A DNA stretch of 45,151 nucleotides from Devosia equisanguinis (GCF_900631955.1 NZ_UZWD01000012.1:1-45151), one strand, 5' to 3'; counted from the stretch's first letter, positions 18,412-25,685 are shown. Made by a program: numbers and translations. Notes: generated from the sequence alone by a model not told the origin.

Positions 18412-18978
18412 ATGTTCATCCAGACCGAAGCCACGCCCAATCCGGCGACCCTCAAGTTCCTGCCGGGACGCGATGTGCTCGAGGGTGAACCGCGCGATTT
18501 CCGCTCGCCCGAGGCGGCAGCCGCTTCGCCGCTGGCCACCGGCCTGTTCGGCATTTCCGGCGTCACCGGCGTCTTCCTGGGCTCCGATTTCATCTCGGTG
18601 ACCAAGGACGACACCAATTGGGCCCATATCAAGCCGGCCATTTTGGGCGTGATCATGGATCATTTCCTTTCCGGCAAGCCGGTGATCGCCGACGCCGGCG
18701 CCTCGACCACCGTCTTTGACGAGGTTGAAGAATTCTTCGAGGCCGAAGACAAGGAAATGGTCGAGGTCATCAAGGAATTGCTCGCCACCCGCGTGCGACC
18801 GGCCGTCGCCATGGATGGCGGCGATATCATCTTCAAGGGTTTCAAGGAGGGCACCGTGTTCCTCCATATGCAGGGTGCCTGCTCGGGCTGCCCCTCCTCG
18901 ACCGCCACGCTCAAGAACGGCATCGAGAACCTGCTCCGCCACTTCGTTCCGGGCGTCGAGGCCGTCCAGCAGGTCTAA
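18412..18978 (+). CDS. nfuA: NfuA-type iron-sulfur cluster carrier
   Basis: Fe-S cluster carrier of 188 residues delivering clusters to apoproteins. The N-terminal Nfu_N domain (MFIQTEATPNPATLKFLPGR) is followed by a NifU C-terminal domain with the cluster-binding pair C157 and C160 in GACSGCPSS, preceded by RPAVAMDGGDI. This is the mitochondrial-NFU1-like form usual in alphaproteobacteria. The ATG at 18412 is the only start leaving the conserved N-terminus intact, and it follows an Irr-type box by 23 bases, linking the gene to iron control. A strong terminator ends it. Confidence 0.95.
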   Translation: MFIQTEATPNPATLKFLPGRDVLEGEPRDFRSPEAAAASPLATGLFGISGVTGVFLGSDFISVTKDDTNWAHIKPAILGVIMDHFLSGKPVIADAGASTTVFDEVEEFFEAEDKEMVEVIKELLATRVRPAVAMDGGDIIFKGFKEGTVFLHMQGACSGCPSSTATLKNGIENLLRHFVPGVEAVQQV

Positions 18979-19012
18979 GCGCCTTCTGCCCTTTTCAGTT
19001 CTGCAGCAAGCC

Positions 19013-19048
19013 AGGGCCCGATGAGCAATCATCGGGCTCTCGTTTATT
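19013..19048 (+). terminator. Intrinsic terminator of nfuA
   Basis: GCCCGATGA (19016-19024), loop GCAA, TCATCGGGC (19029-19037), extended by three outer pairs to 19013/19040, then CGTTTATTG. It also separates nfuA from the convergent membrane-protein gene ending at 19054. Confidence 0.82.
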
Positions 19049-19053
19049 GTGGG

Positions 19054-19377
19054 TCAGCCAAAAAAGAGATGGACGATCAGGAGGATGGCAAGGCCGGACA
19101 GCCCAATGACGAGCAGTCCCAGCGCTATCCGCGCATAAGGGCTGCGCCAGAGCGGCACCGCGCCGGCAGACCGGGTGGAAAGAGTCGGATCGGCGGCCCT
19201 TTGCATGTCGGCGGGGCTGAAGGGGTTGAGGCGATGGCGGGTCAAGAGGCGCAGATTGCGCAGCATCAGCGCGGCCACCAGCATCATGGCGCCGGCCACG
19301 GCCAAGACCAGGAACAGCACCATAAAGGGCGACACGACGGGCACGCTGCCGCCAACCGCCAGGGCCGGAGCCTCCAT
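19054..19377 (-). CDS. Small two-helix membrane protein, unknown function
   Basis: A 107-residue protein I do not recognise with certainty. Hydrophobic helices lie at about 15-40 (FMVLFLVLAVAGAMMLVAAL) and 84-106, separated by a ~40-residue basic loop containing NPFSPADMQRAADP. The loop is probably cytoplasmic by the positive-inside rule. AAAGG lies eight bases upstream of the ATG. It is convergent with nfuA and divergent from hpf, so it forms its own unit. It could be one of the short alphaproteobacterial inner-membrane proteins of unknown role. Confidence 0.65.
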   Translation of the reverse strand: MEAPALAVGGSVPVVSPFMVLFLVLAVAGAMMLVAALMLRNLRLLTRHRLNPFSPADMQRAADPTLSTRSAGAVPLWRSPYARIALGLLVIGLSGLAILLIVHLFFG

Positions 19378-19613
19378 GCTCGCGCCTTTCGCAAATCAGG
19401 ATGGGGAAGGCTAGGCCGCGCTCACGCCGATGTCACCCCCTGAATTGGCGGGTTGGGGACAGTTGCGCATTGCCGCACCGGTCGGGTGGGGCTAGCATCC
19501 TTTTTGCAGGCACCCCACATCAGGAGTGTCGGCAGACGTGATCCCGTCAAGCCGGGAGACGGCTTTGCGGATCCATCGCGTCGATGCCAAACGACCGAAA
19601 GGAAGAAAAAGCC

Positions 19614-20192
19614 ATGACCTTACGCGTTTCGGGAAAGAATATGGATGTCGGCGATGCACTGCGCGGCAAGGCGCAGGACCATTTCGCCTCCGTTGTCGGA
19701 AAGTATTTCGATGGCGGCTATGACGGACACCTGACCCTGACACCGGATGGCATCGGCTTCCGCGCCGACTGTGTGGTGCATCTCGATTCTGGCGCGACGC
19801 TGCAAGCCAGCGCCCAGGGCGGCGATGCCACCTCGGCTTATGAAGTGATGGCCCTTAATATCGAAAAGCGCCTGCGCCGCTACAATCGCAAGCTCAAGTC
19901 GCATCGGCGCGGCGCCAACGGTGCCGATGGCGATGGCCAGCTGGCGCAATATACGGTTTTTGGCTCCAGCGAGGCGCTGGACGAACTGGACGAGGACTAT
20001 GCGCCCCCGGTGATTGCAGAGACCACCAAAAGCCTGCGTGAGCTCAGTGTCGAGGAGGCCGTGATGGAGCTCGATCTCACCGGTGCCCAGGTTGTGATGT
20101 TCCGCCACGCTGGACATGGCGGCCTTAATGTGGTTTACCGCCGCTCCGATGGAAATATTGGCTGGATCGATCCAGCCTTGGGGGCCAATTGA
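19614..20192 (+). CDS. hpf: Long-form ribosome hibernation promoting factor
   Basis: Ribosome hibernation factor of 192 residues. The N-terminal S30AE domain (~1-100) binds the mRNA/tRNA channel of the 30S subunit. The C-terminal dimerisation domain (~135-190, KSLRELSVEEAVMELDLTG through RRSDGNIGWIDP) bridges ribosomes into 100S particles. Start at ATG 19614 gives MTLRVSGKNMDVGDALR with an AAGGAAG site; an upstream in-frame ATG at 19584 adds a charged tail not typical of the family. In many alphaproteobacteria the order is lptB-rpoN-hpf-ptsN; here rpoN is missing and only the hpf-ptsN part remains, 48 bases apart. Confidence 0.95.
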   Translation: MTLRVSGKNMDVGDALRGKAQDHFASVVGKYFDGGYDGHLTLTPDGIGFRADCVVHLDSGATLQASAQGGDATSAYEVMALNIEKRLRRYNRKLKSHRRGANGADGDGQLAQYTVFGSSEALDELDEDYAPPVIAETTKSLRELSVEEAVMELDLTGAQVVMFRHAGHGGLNVVYRRSDGNIGWIDPALGAN

Positions 20193-20240
20193 CACCCGCC
20201 CTCTCCTACGTCCTAGCTGAGTAAATCCTAAGGCAGACTT

Positions 20241-20708
20241 ATGGAATTGGCCGAAATCCTGGCGAAGCACGCCGTGCTTTTCTGCACGGACGTGACCACA
20301 AAGCGCCAGCTGTTTGAAGTTCTTGCACAAAAGGCAGCCGAAACCACCGGCTTGCCGCGTGCCGATATTCTCGATGCGCTCACCAGCCGCGAGGAAATCG
20401 GTTCGACTGGATTGGGGAACGGCATTGCCATTCCCCATGGCAAGATGGGCGGGCTCAAGGGGGTGACCGCCGTGTTCGCCCGCCTCGAGACCGCGATCGA
20501 CTTCGATTCGGTCGATGACCAGCCGGTCGACCTGGTGATGATGCTGCTGGCCCCGGTGGGGTCGGGCGCCGATCACCTCAAGGCGCTGTCCCGCGTGGCG
20601 CGCCTCCTGCGCACCGAGTCGATTGTCGATCAGTTGCGTTCGACCGAAGATCCGGCCGAGCTCTACGCCATTCTGGCGAGCCCGGTCGAAGACACCGTCG
20701 CCGCCTGA
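20241..20708 (+). CDS. ptsN: Nitrogen PTS protein EIIA(Ntr)
   Basis: Regulatory phosphocarrier of the nitrogen-related phosphotransferase system (PtsP-NPr-PtsN), which adjusts potassium uptake, envelope and stress functions rather than sugar transport. The 155 residues form one EIIA domain with the phosphorylated histidine H66 in GNGIAIPHGKM. C-terminal DHLKALSRVARLLR is also diagnostic. It is directly downstream of hpf, an association conserved across proteobacteria, and ends at a strong hairpin shared with the convergent DUF1150 gene. Confidence 0.96.
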   Translation: MELAEILAKHAVLFCTDVTTKRQLFEVLAQKAAETTGLPRADILDALTSREEIGSTGLGNGIAIPHGKMGGLKGVTAVFARLETAIDFDSVDDQPVDLVMMLLAPVGSGADHLKALSRVARLLRTESIVDQLRSTEDPAELYAILASPVEDTVAA

Positions 20709-20727
20709 TCAGGGCGCCATAGACACA

Positions 20728-20760
20728 GAACCCCCGGATGCCCAAGGCGTCCGGGGGTTC
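20728..20760. terminator. Bidirectional hairpin between ptsN and DUF1150 gene
   Basis: A 15-bp stem runs from GAACCCCCGGATGCC (20728-20742) to GGCGTCCGGGGGTTC (20746-20760), loop CAA, with one G-U pair. It lies between two convergent genes. Flanking U-runs are weak on both sides, so termination is inferred mainly from stem strength and place. Confidence 0.6.
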
Positions 20761-20787
20761 GTGTATCCGGGGTACGGCGAAAGTCGA

Positions 20788-21072
20788 TCAGTGCAGCGTG
20801 GCGAGGCCCAGGCTCTGGTCGCCCAGCCAGTCGTTCACCGCATCGGCGCTGTCCGAGACCATGAGCGGGGTGCCATCGGCGGACATCACCAGCTGATACT
20901 CACCATTCGCGTCGAATTCGGTGTCCTGGATCATGCCGGACAGCATGAGGCCGGAGACCGGCTTTACATAAGCCACGGCGCTGCCGCCCAGCGCGGCGAA
21001 TTCTGCACGCGTCAACGCCTTGAGCGGATGCTCATCGGGGGTCACGCTTTCGGGATTGCGTCTATCCATCAT
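20788..21072 (-). CDS. DUF1150 family protein
   Basis: A 94-residue soluble protein of the DUF1150 family, found mainly in alphaproteobacteria and commonly next to a small heat-shock protein gene. It is acidic toward its end (VSDSADAVNDWLG), and the central LGGSAVAYVKPVSG is the recognisable conserved core. It lies 24 bases downstream of hsp20 on the same strand, so it should be co-transcribed and heat induced. The molecular role is unknown; a partner or modulator of the chaperone is a guess from context. Confidence 0.8.
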   Translation of the reverse strand: MMDRRNPESVTPDEHPLKALTRAEFAALGGSAVAYVKPVSGLMLSGMIQDTEFDANGEYQLVMSADGTPLMVSDSADAVNDWLGDQSLGLATLH

Positions 21073-21096
21073 TTTTCAGCCCTTTCCTGAACGTCC

Positions 21097-21516
21097 TCAC
21101 AATGAGCGAATGTCAATATGATGGGCGAATCTCGGCGCCTTGGGGCGCTCAAGAGTAACAACGAGCATGCCATGCCCTAAAGTTGCATCTTTCACTTCCA
21201 TGCCATCGGCAAGCAGAAAACTGCGCTGGAACTGGCGGGCGGCAATCCCGCGATGCAGATAGTCGCGTCCTGGCTCATCCTTCTGCCGGCCGCGCACCAT
21301 GAGCTGGTTGTCTTCGGCAACGACCTCGAGATCACCCGGCGCAAATCCGGCTACCGCAATGGAGATGAGGAAGCGTTCGGTGCCGTCTTCAGTGATGCTC
21401 CGCTCGATATTGTAGGGCGGATAGCCATCGGCAGACCGCGCCAGGCGGTCTATGCGCTCCTCGAAACTGTCGAAGCCGAGGAGAAACGGCGCTGAGAACA
21501 CAGAAATACGCGACAT
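21097..21516 (-). CDS. Small heat-shock protein, Hsp20/IbpA type
   Basis: ATP-independent holdase of the alpha-crystallin family, 139 residues. An N-terminal arm (FLLGFDSFEERIDRLAR) and PPYNIER lead into the alpha-crystallin domain, with IAVAGFAPGDLEV, LMVRGRQ, YLHRGIAARQFQRSFLLADGM and the final LVVTLERP. I choose the second of two close ATGs (21516), nine bases after AAGGA; the ATG at 21522 is only three bases away from that site. A heat-shock sigma promoter and a ROSE-like leader precede it (separate entries). DUF1150 follows. Confidence 0.95.
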   Translation of the reverse strand: MSRISVFSAPFLLGFDSFEERIDRLARSADGYPPYNIERSITEDGTERFLISIAVAGFAPGDLEVVAEDNQLMVRGRQKDEPGRDYLHRGIAARQFQRSFLLADGMEVKDATLGHGMLVVTLERPKAPRFAHHIDIRSL

Positions 21517-21587
21517 AACCATGCGTCCTTGATGAGCAAGCAACGACTGATTGCTTCCAACCCGCAAAGACTGGCATTGGAAACACG
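21517..21587 (-). promoter_or_regulatory. ROSE-like RNA thermometer in the hsp20 leader
   Basis: On the minus strand the leader has a hairpin TTCCAA/TTGGAA (21555-21560 with 21577-21582). Nearest the start codon, TTGCTTG-CTCAT-CAAGGA (21526-21543) locks the AAGGA ribosome site against TTGCTTG. The pairing U-A, G opposite G, C-G, U-A reproduces the UUGCU/AGGA core of ROSE elements, which open on heating. Leader length of about 71 bases is set from the predicted start point. Structure was folded by eye. Confidence 0.6.
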
Positions 21588-21593
21588 GTCCAG

Positions 21594-21622
21594 ATATGGG
21601 TCAGACGCCTATCCGGTTCAAG
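21594..21622 (-). promoter_or_regulatory. RpoH (sigma-32) promoter of hsp20
   Basis: Minus-strand CTTGAA (21622-21617) and CCCATAT (21600-21594) are separated by 16 bases and match the heat-shock sigma consensus used in alphaproteobacteria. The -35 lies inside an 8-bp perfect inverted repeat, TATCCGGT/ACCGGATA (21610-21630), which could be an operator for either divergent gene. Confidence 0.7.
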
Positions 21623-21653
21623 ACCGGATACGCGCCATGCCCGAGGGACATTC

Positions 21654-22502
21654 ATGCACAAGACCGTTGCCGTCATCACGCCCGCCTACAAGGCCCAGGA
21701 CACCCTGGCGACCACCGTGCAGAGCGTCCTGGACCAGACCCATTCCGAATGGGAGCACTGGATCATCGCCGATGACGGCTTCGACTATGCCGCTTTTCTC
21801 GAGGAACGCGGATTAGGCGATCCGCGCCAGCGCTTCGTCGGCAGTGGCGGGATCGGCCGCGGCGCCTCAAATGCCCGCAATGTCGCGCTGGAGCAGCTGA
21901 AAACACCCTATGCCGCCATTCTCGATGCCGACGACCGGCTGAAACCGCAAAAGCTGGAGCGGGCGGTGGCGGCGCTGGACGAACACGGCATCGTCACCAC
22001 TGCGCTCGATGTCATGACCATGGATTTCGCCCATCTGCGCTTTGTCGGCGCGGGTGCCGATCGGGTGCTCAGCCCCGGTGACCACAAATGGGTGAGCCTT
22101 TCCATGGATTCGATGATTGTCTGGGATCGGCGGCGCGGCGACGGGCGCTATGACCCGACCATGAGCAATATGACCGATCTCGAGTTCCTGTTGCAGCTCT
22201 ATCGCACCATCCCGACCAGCATGCATTTGGGCACGCCGCTGCACGACTATATCAAGCGCGATGGCTCGATGAGCAATGGCAAGGATGTGGCCGCGGGCAT
22301 GATCGCCTCGAAACGCGAGATCGTGCGGCGGCTGCAATCGGGTCATTATGGGCTGCGCTCGAGCGATGTCGCTGGCCTACTGGGCTTTCTCGACGTGTCG
22401 CTGGCCGCCGAGGCCGAATATGGCGCGGCGCTGGCAGCGCAGCCGGGTCTGCTGTTTGAAGATCATATCGAGCCAAAACTTCTGACCGCGCGGCGGCCAT
22501 GA
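21654..22502 (+). CDS. Family 2 glycosyltransferase
   Basis: GT-A fold glycosyltransferase of 282 residues. It has the nucleotide-binding start VAVITPAYKAQDTLATTVQSVL, the GASNARNVAL segment and the metal-binding DXD region AILDADDRLKP, followed by a ~150-residue tail without membrane helices. It is therefore likely a soluble or peripheral enzyme adding a sugar to a surface polysaccharide or lipid; donor and acceptor are unknown. It is divergent from hsp20 and has no glycan-cluster neighbours. Confidence 0.88.
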   Translation: MHKTVAVITPAYKAQDTLATTVQSVLDQTHSEWEHWIIADDGFDYAAFLEERGLGDPRQRFVGSGGIGRGASNARNVALEQLKTPYAAILDADDRLKPQKLERAVAALDEHGIVTTALDVMTMDFAHLRFVGAGADRVLSPGDHKWVSLSMDSMIVWDRRRGDGRYDPTMSNMTDLEFLLQLYRTIPTSMHLGTPLHDYIKRDGSMSNGKDVAAGMIASKREIVRRLQSGHYGLRSSDVAGLLGFLDVSLAAEAEYGAALAAQPGLLFEDHIEPKLLTARRP

Positions 22503-22526
22503 AAAAGGGCGACCAGAAGGTCGCCC
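22502..22526 (-). terminator. Intrinsic terminator of the small exported-protein gene
   Basis: GGGCGACC (22507-22514), loop AGAA, GGTCGCCC (22519-22526). Read on the minus strand it is followed by TTTTTC (complement of 22502-22506), a classical terminator. It also abuts the glycosyltransferase stop and may serve both genes. Confidence 0.8.
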
Positions 22527-22551
22527 TGTTCGCCCGATGGGCCGGTCGCGC

Positions 22552-22863
22552 TTAGAGCGCGTAGAGGGTCACATTGGAGCCTTCGAGGTCGCCATCGATA
22601 CCAATGATCTGGTCGATGGAATAACCCTGCTGCTCGATATTGCGCTGCAGATAGCGGTTGTTCTTGATCAGCTGCTGCAGCGAAGCGGTGTCAACGTCGA
22701 TGGCCAGCGACTTGGCCTGGGTCGGGTTGACCTTCAGCACGGTGGCCGAGCTCGCATTGTTCAGCGCGTCGAAGGACACATTGGCATCGAACGGGCTGGC
22801 ATAAGCGGCAGTGGCACCGGTGGCAATCACGGCGGCGAGGGCAAGAGTCTTGGTGAAACGCAT
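22552..22863 (-). CDS. Small exported protein, unknown function
   Basis: A 103-residue secreted or periplasmic protein with signal peptide MRFTKTLALAAVIATGATAAYA cut after AYA. The mature ~80 residues (SPFDANVSFDALNNASSATV, then a helical polar stretch with NNRYLQRNIEQQGYSIDQIIGI) contain no cysteine or known motif. A strong AAGGAG stands eight bases before the ATG, and a clean terminator follows, so it is an independent, probably well-expressed unit. I do not recognise the family. The C-terminal part has the look of a small alpha/beta fold. Confidence 0.8.
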   Translation of the reverse strand: MRFTKTLALAAVIATGATAAYASPFDANVSFDALNNASSATVLKVNPTQAKSLAIDVDTASLQQLIKNNRYLQRNIEQQGYSIDQIIGIDGDLEGSNVTLYAL

Positions 22864-23024
22864 TTTAGTCTCCTTGAAATTTCTGGGTTCGCATCGTGTC
22901 GAACTCGGGGAGAAATACGCACAACACCCCCGGCCAGTTCCATTAACGTTCGGAAAGACTGAACAACGATCTGTGACCACGACGTTGAAACTATTCAATG
23001 CGTAATTTCGTAGGGACGCGCCTC

Positions 23025-23053
23025 TTGCCTTCCCTCGTCATTCCCCCTATAGA
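23025..23053 (+). promoter_or_regulatory. rpmI-rplT promoter
   Basis: TTGCCT (23025-23030), 17-base spacer, TATAGA (23048-23053): a good housekeeping-sigma promoter about 100 bases before rpmI. The CCCTATAGAGCC context is shared with rpsO. A promoter of its own fits the absence of infC upstream. Confidence 0.6.
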
Positions 23054-23151
23054 GCCGACTTCTCCGGACCGCCCGGCCAAAAGGCATGCCGTGGCGGTTC
23101 TTGAATGCGATGGGCCTCAATCCATCCAGACTAATCTAAAGGACCCGCAAA

Positions 23152-23352
23152 ATGCCCAAGATGAAGACCAAGTCCGGTGCCAAGAAGCGTTTCAGCTTCA
23201 CCGCAACCGGCAAGGTGAAGGCCGGCGTTGCCGGCAAGCGCCACCGCCTGATCAGCCACAATGCCAAGTACATCCGCACCAACCGCGGCACCAAGATCCT
23301 GTCCAAGGGCGACGAGGGTCTGGTGAAGTGGTACATGCCGTACAACCGCTAA
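23152..23352 (+). CDS. rpmI: 50S ribosomal protein L35
   Basis: A 66-residue basic ribosomal protein with the family pattern [26 protein letters not shown] and [15 protein letters not shown] core ([15 protein letters not shown]). AAAGGA lies nine bases before the ATG. Normally encoded in infC-rpmI-rplT; here infC is not upstream, and the gene has its own promoter. rplT follows after 19 bases. Confidence 0.97.
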   Translation: MPKMKTKSGAKKRFSFTATGKVKAGVAGKRHRLISHNAKYIRTNRGTKILSKGDEGLVKWYMPYNR

Positions 23353-23371
23353 GCTGGAAGGACAAAGATAA

Positions 23372-23773
23372 ATGGCACGCGTTAAACGTGGCGTAACCGC
23401 CCACGCTCGTCACAAGAAGGTCTTGAAGGCCGCCGAGGGCTATTATGGCCGTCGTAAATCCACGATCCGCATCGCCAAGCAGGCCGTCGAAAAGGCCGGC
23501 CAGTACGCGTATCGCGATCGTCGCGTCAAGAAGCGCAACTTCCGCGCCCTGTGGATCCAGCGCATCAACGCCGCCGTGCGCGATCACGGCCTGACCTACG
23601 GCCGATTTATCGACGGCCTCAGCAAGGCTGAGGTTGCCGTCGACCGCAAGGTGCTGAGCGATCTCGCGATCACCCAGCCCGAAGCGTTCGCCGCCCTGGT
23701 CGTCAAGGCCAAGGCAGCGCTGGCGTATCTGGAAAGCGTGGACTCCGTTACCCACGCCCGCGTCACCGCTTAA
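23372..23773 (+). CDS. rplT: 50S ribosomal protein L20
   Basis: Assembly protein of the large subunit, 133 residues, slightly longer at the C-terminus than the ~118-residue enterobacterial form, as is usual in alphaproteobacteria. [39 protein letters not shown] and [21 protein letters not shown] are canonical. In E. coli L20 represses the rpmI-rplT mRNA; no such structure is obvious here. It ends at a strong terminator. Confidence 0.98.
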   Translation: MARVKRGVTAHARHKKVLKAAEGYYGRRKSTIRIAKQAVEKAGQYAYRDRRVKKRNFRALWIQRINAAVRDHGLTYGRFIDGLSKAEVAVDRKVLSDLAITQPEAFAALVVKAKAALAYLESVDSVTHARVTA

Positions 23774-23802
23774 GCACCCCCAGCTCCGCTGAGGTCGAAA
23801 TT

Positions 23803-23846
23803 GCGCCTTGCGCCGCCCGAAAGGGCCGGCGCGGGGCGTTTTTGTT
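23803..23846 (+). terminator. Intrinsic terminator of rpmI-rplT
   Basis: A long G/C stem runs from CGCCTTGCGCCGCCC (23804-23818) to GGGCCGGCGCGGGGCG (23823-23838), loop GAAA, with one bulged C, then TTTTTGTTT. This isolates rplT from pheS. Confidence 0.9.
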
Positions 23847-23884
23847 TGGCGGCGGTTCAAGGCGGCTCAGACATCTCCATTCGT

Positions 23885-23964
23885 GGTCATTGCCCGGCTT
23901 GACCGGGCAATCCACAGGATGCCCCGGCATCGCCTGGACCACAAGGTCAAGCCGGGTGGTGACG
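23885..23964. repeat. REP/BIME-like element before pheS
   Basis: ATTGCCCGG-CTTGA-CCGGGCAAT (23889-23911) flanked by GGTC and CC, then a GATGCCCCGGCATCGCC middle part and an inverted half copy, GGTCAAGCCGGGTGGTGAC (23946-23964). Related to the palindrome at 40299-40327, with compensatory stem changes. The rest of the 299-base gap to pheS has no Phe-rich leader peptide, so I see no classical attenuator. Confidence 0.7.
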
Positions 23965-24072
23965 GAGTGGCAAGATACCGCTAGTAACCGCACTGTCGCC
24001 GTGCCAACACCCGCTGACTCCGTCCACCCAAAATGCTCTAACCGCGCCACACTGTCCGAGTTGAGAACCACG

Positions 24073-25203
24073 ATGTCGCTACAAGCCCAGATCGAAACCC
24101 TGCGCAACGAATTGTCCGCCGCCATTGCCAGTGCCGACAATGAAGCCGCGCTCGATGCGGTGCGTGTTTCGGCCCTTGGCAAGAAGGGCTCGGTTTCCGC
24201 CCTGCTGGCGACTTTGGGCGCGATGGCAGCTGAAGACCGCAAATCGGCCGGTCCCGCCATCAATGGCCTCAAGACCGAGATCGCGGCGCTGATCGAGGCG
24301 CGCAGCACCGAGCTCAAGTGCGCGGCGCTCGAAGCCCGGCTCAAGGCCGAGACTGTCGATGTCACCCTGCCGCTGCCCCCTGCTCCGACCGCGCGCGGCC
24401 GCATTCATCCGATTTCGCAGACCATCGACGAAATCACCGCCATCTTCTCGGATATGGGTTTTTCCATCGCCGAAGGGCCCGATATCGAAACCGACTATTA
24501 CAATTTCACCGCGCTGAACTTCCCCGAGGGACACCCGGCGCGCGAAATGCACGACACGTTCTTCATGAAGCCCGGCCCGGACGGGGTGAAGAAGGTGCTG
24601 CGCACGCATACCTCGCCGGTGCAGATGCGCGTCATGCAAAAGACCAACGAAAAGCCGGCCGCGTCCTACCTGACGCCCGCGATGGACCCGCCGATCCGCG
24701 TGGTCATGCCCGGCCGCACCTATCGCAATGACAGTGACCAGACCCATACCCCGATGTTCCATCAGGTCGAGGGGCTGGTCATCGACAAGTCGAGCCATAT
24801 CGGCCAGCTGCGGTGGGTCTTGGAAGAGTTTTTGAAGGCCTTCTTCGAAGTGCCCAGCGTCACCCTGCGCTTCCGCCCCAGCTTCTTCCCCTTCACCGAA
24901 CCCAGCATGGAAGTGGACGTGCAATGCGACCGCTCCGGCTCGGAAGTGAAGATCGGCGAGGGCAATGACTGGCTCGAAATCCTCGGTTGCGGCATGGTGC
25001 ATCCGAACGTCATCCGCAATGCAGGTCTCGACCCTGATGTCTATCAGGGGTTTGCCTGGGGCATCGGCATCGACCGCATCGCCATGCTGAAATACGGCAT
25101 GCCCGACCTGCGCGCCTTCTTCGATGCCGACCAGCGCTGGATCGAGCATTACGGCTTCCGCCCACTCGACCTGCCGACGCTGTTTGGGGGGCTCAGCAGC
25201 TAA
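24073..25203 (+). CDS. pheS: Phenylalanine-tRNA ligase alpha subunit
   Basis: Catalytic alpha subunit of the heterotetrameric class II synthetase. The 376 residues comprise an N-terminal coiled-coil for tRNA contact (~1-90) and the catalytic core with motif 2 ([27 protein letters not shown]) split by [15 protein letters not shown], and motif 3 in [16 protein letters not shown]. Start at ATG 24073. Unusually, pheT does not follow directly: three tightly packed accessory genes intervene. The stop is one base before the next ATG. Confidence 0.98.
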   Translation: MSLQAQIETLRNELSAAIASADNEAALDAVRVSALGKKGSVSALLATLGAMAAEDRKSAGPAINGLKTEIAALIEARSTELKCAALEARLKAETVDVTLPLPPAPTARGRIHPISQTIDEITAIFSDMGFSIAEGPDIETDYYNFTALNFPEGHPAREMHDTFFMKPGPDGVKKVLRTHTSPVQMRVMQKTNEKPAASYLTPAMDPPIRVVMPGRTYRNDSDQTHTPMFHQVEGLVIDKSSHIGQLRWVLEEFLKAFFEVPSVTLRFRPSFFPFTEPSMEVDVQCDRSGSEVKIGEGNDWLEILGCGMVHPNVIRNAGLDPDVYQGFAWGIGIDRIAMLKYGMPDLRAFFDADQRWIEHYGFRPLDLPTLFGGLSS

Positions 25204-25204
25204 G

Positions 25205-25441
25205 ATGCCGACGCTGCTGCAGTGGAAGGGATATCGTTTCTTCTTCTATTCGGCCGACGGCTGGGAACCGCCGCATGTCCATGTTGTAAAGGACGGACGA
25301 GAAGCCAAAATATGGCTGCGCGACCTCAACATTGCGGTCAACCTTGGCTTCCCAGCGCGTGATCTCAACGAGATCATCGGTGCAGTTCGTGAGCATAGAA
25401 ACGCATTCTTGGAGGCTTGGAATGACTACTTTGGTGCTTGA
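25205..25441 (+). CDS. DUF4160 protein (predicted toxin-antitoxin-like)
   Basis: A 78-residue protein of the DUF4160 family: MPTLLQWKGYRFFFYSADG, then the conserved EPPHVHVVKDGREAKIW and a helix ending FLEAWNDYF. These genes are regularly paired with DUF2442 genes and the pair has been predicted to be a toxin-antitoxin-like module; direct proof is limited. The ATG is one base after the pheS stop, so it is translated from the pheS mRNA, and it overlaps the next gene by 20 bases. Its place between pheS and pheT would make it constitutively expressed. Confidence 0.85.
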   Translation: MPTLLQWKGYRFFFYSADGWEPPHVHVVKDGREAKIWLRDLNIAVNLGFPARDLNEIIGAVREHRNAFLEAWNDYFGA

Positions 25442-25685
25442 AATCGAAGATAGCCGTCCGATCGAAGCACAGTGCGACGACAGCGAACTCCATGTTCGCC
25501 TGGCCGACGGGCGCACCGTCTCGACGCCGCTTTGGTGGTATCCTCGCCTGGCGGCGGCCTCACAAACGGCCCGATCCGACATCGAACTCCTGCCGATGGG
25601 TTTACACTGGCCTCTAATCGACGAAGATATATCCATCGCCAGCATGCTGCGTGGTGAAAAGGCGCCGGGAGCGACGGCGCCTTGA
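25422..25685 (+). CDS. DUF2442 protein (partner of DUF4160)
   Basis: An 87-residue DUF2442 protein: a short beta-rich half with LHVRLADGRTVSTPLWWYPRL is the family core, followed by GLHWPLIDEDISIASMLRG, which is typical. A perfect GGAGG is six bases before the ATG, inside the DUF4160 gene, so both are co-translated. In such pairs DUF2442 is usually thought to be the DNA-binding or neutralising partner; I cannot verify that here. Its TGA overlaps the TTG start of the ASCH-exonuclease gene. Confidence 0.85.
   Translation: MTTLVLEIEDSRPIEAQCDDSELHVRLADGRTVSTPLWWYPRLAAASQTARSDIELLPMGLHWPLIDEDISIASMLRGEKAPGATAP

Noticed and set aside
19450..19480. A sigma-54-like GG/GC pair (TTGGGGACAGTTGCGC) before hpf
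   Set aside because: The GG-to-GC spacing and the TTGC position do not fit TGGCAC-N5-TTGC when read together.
23847..24072. Possible Phe attenuator leader for pheS
   Set aside because: No short ORF rich in phenylalanine and no antiterminator/terminator pair; the space is a REP element and plain sequence.
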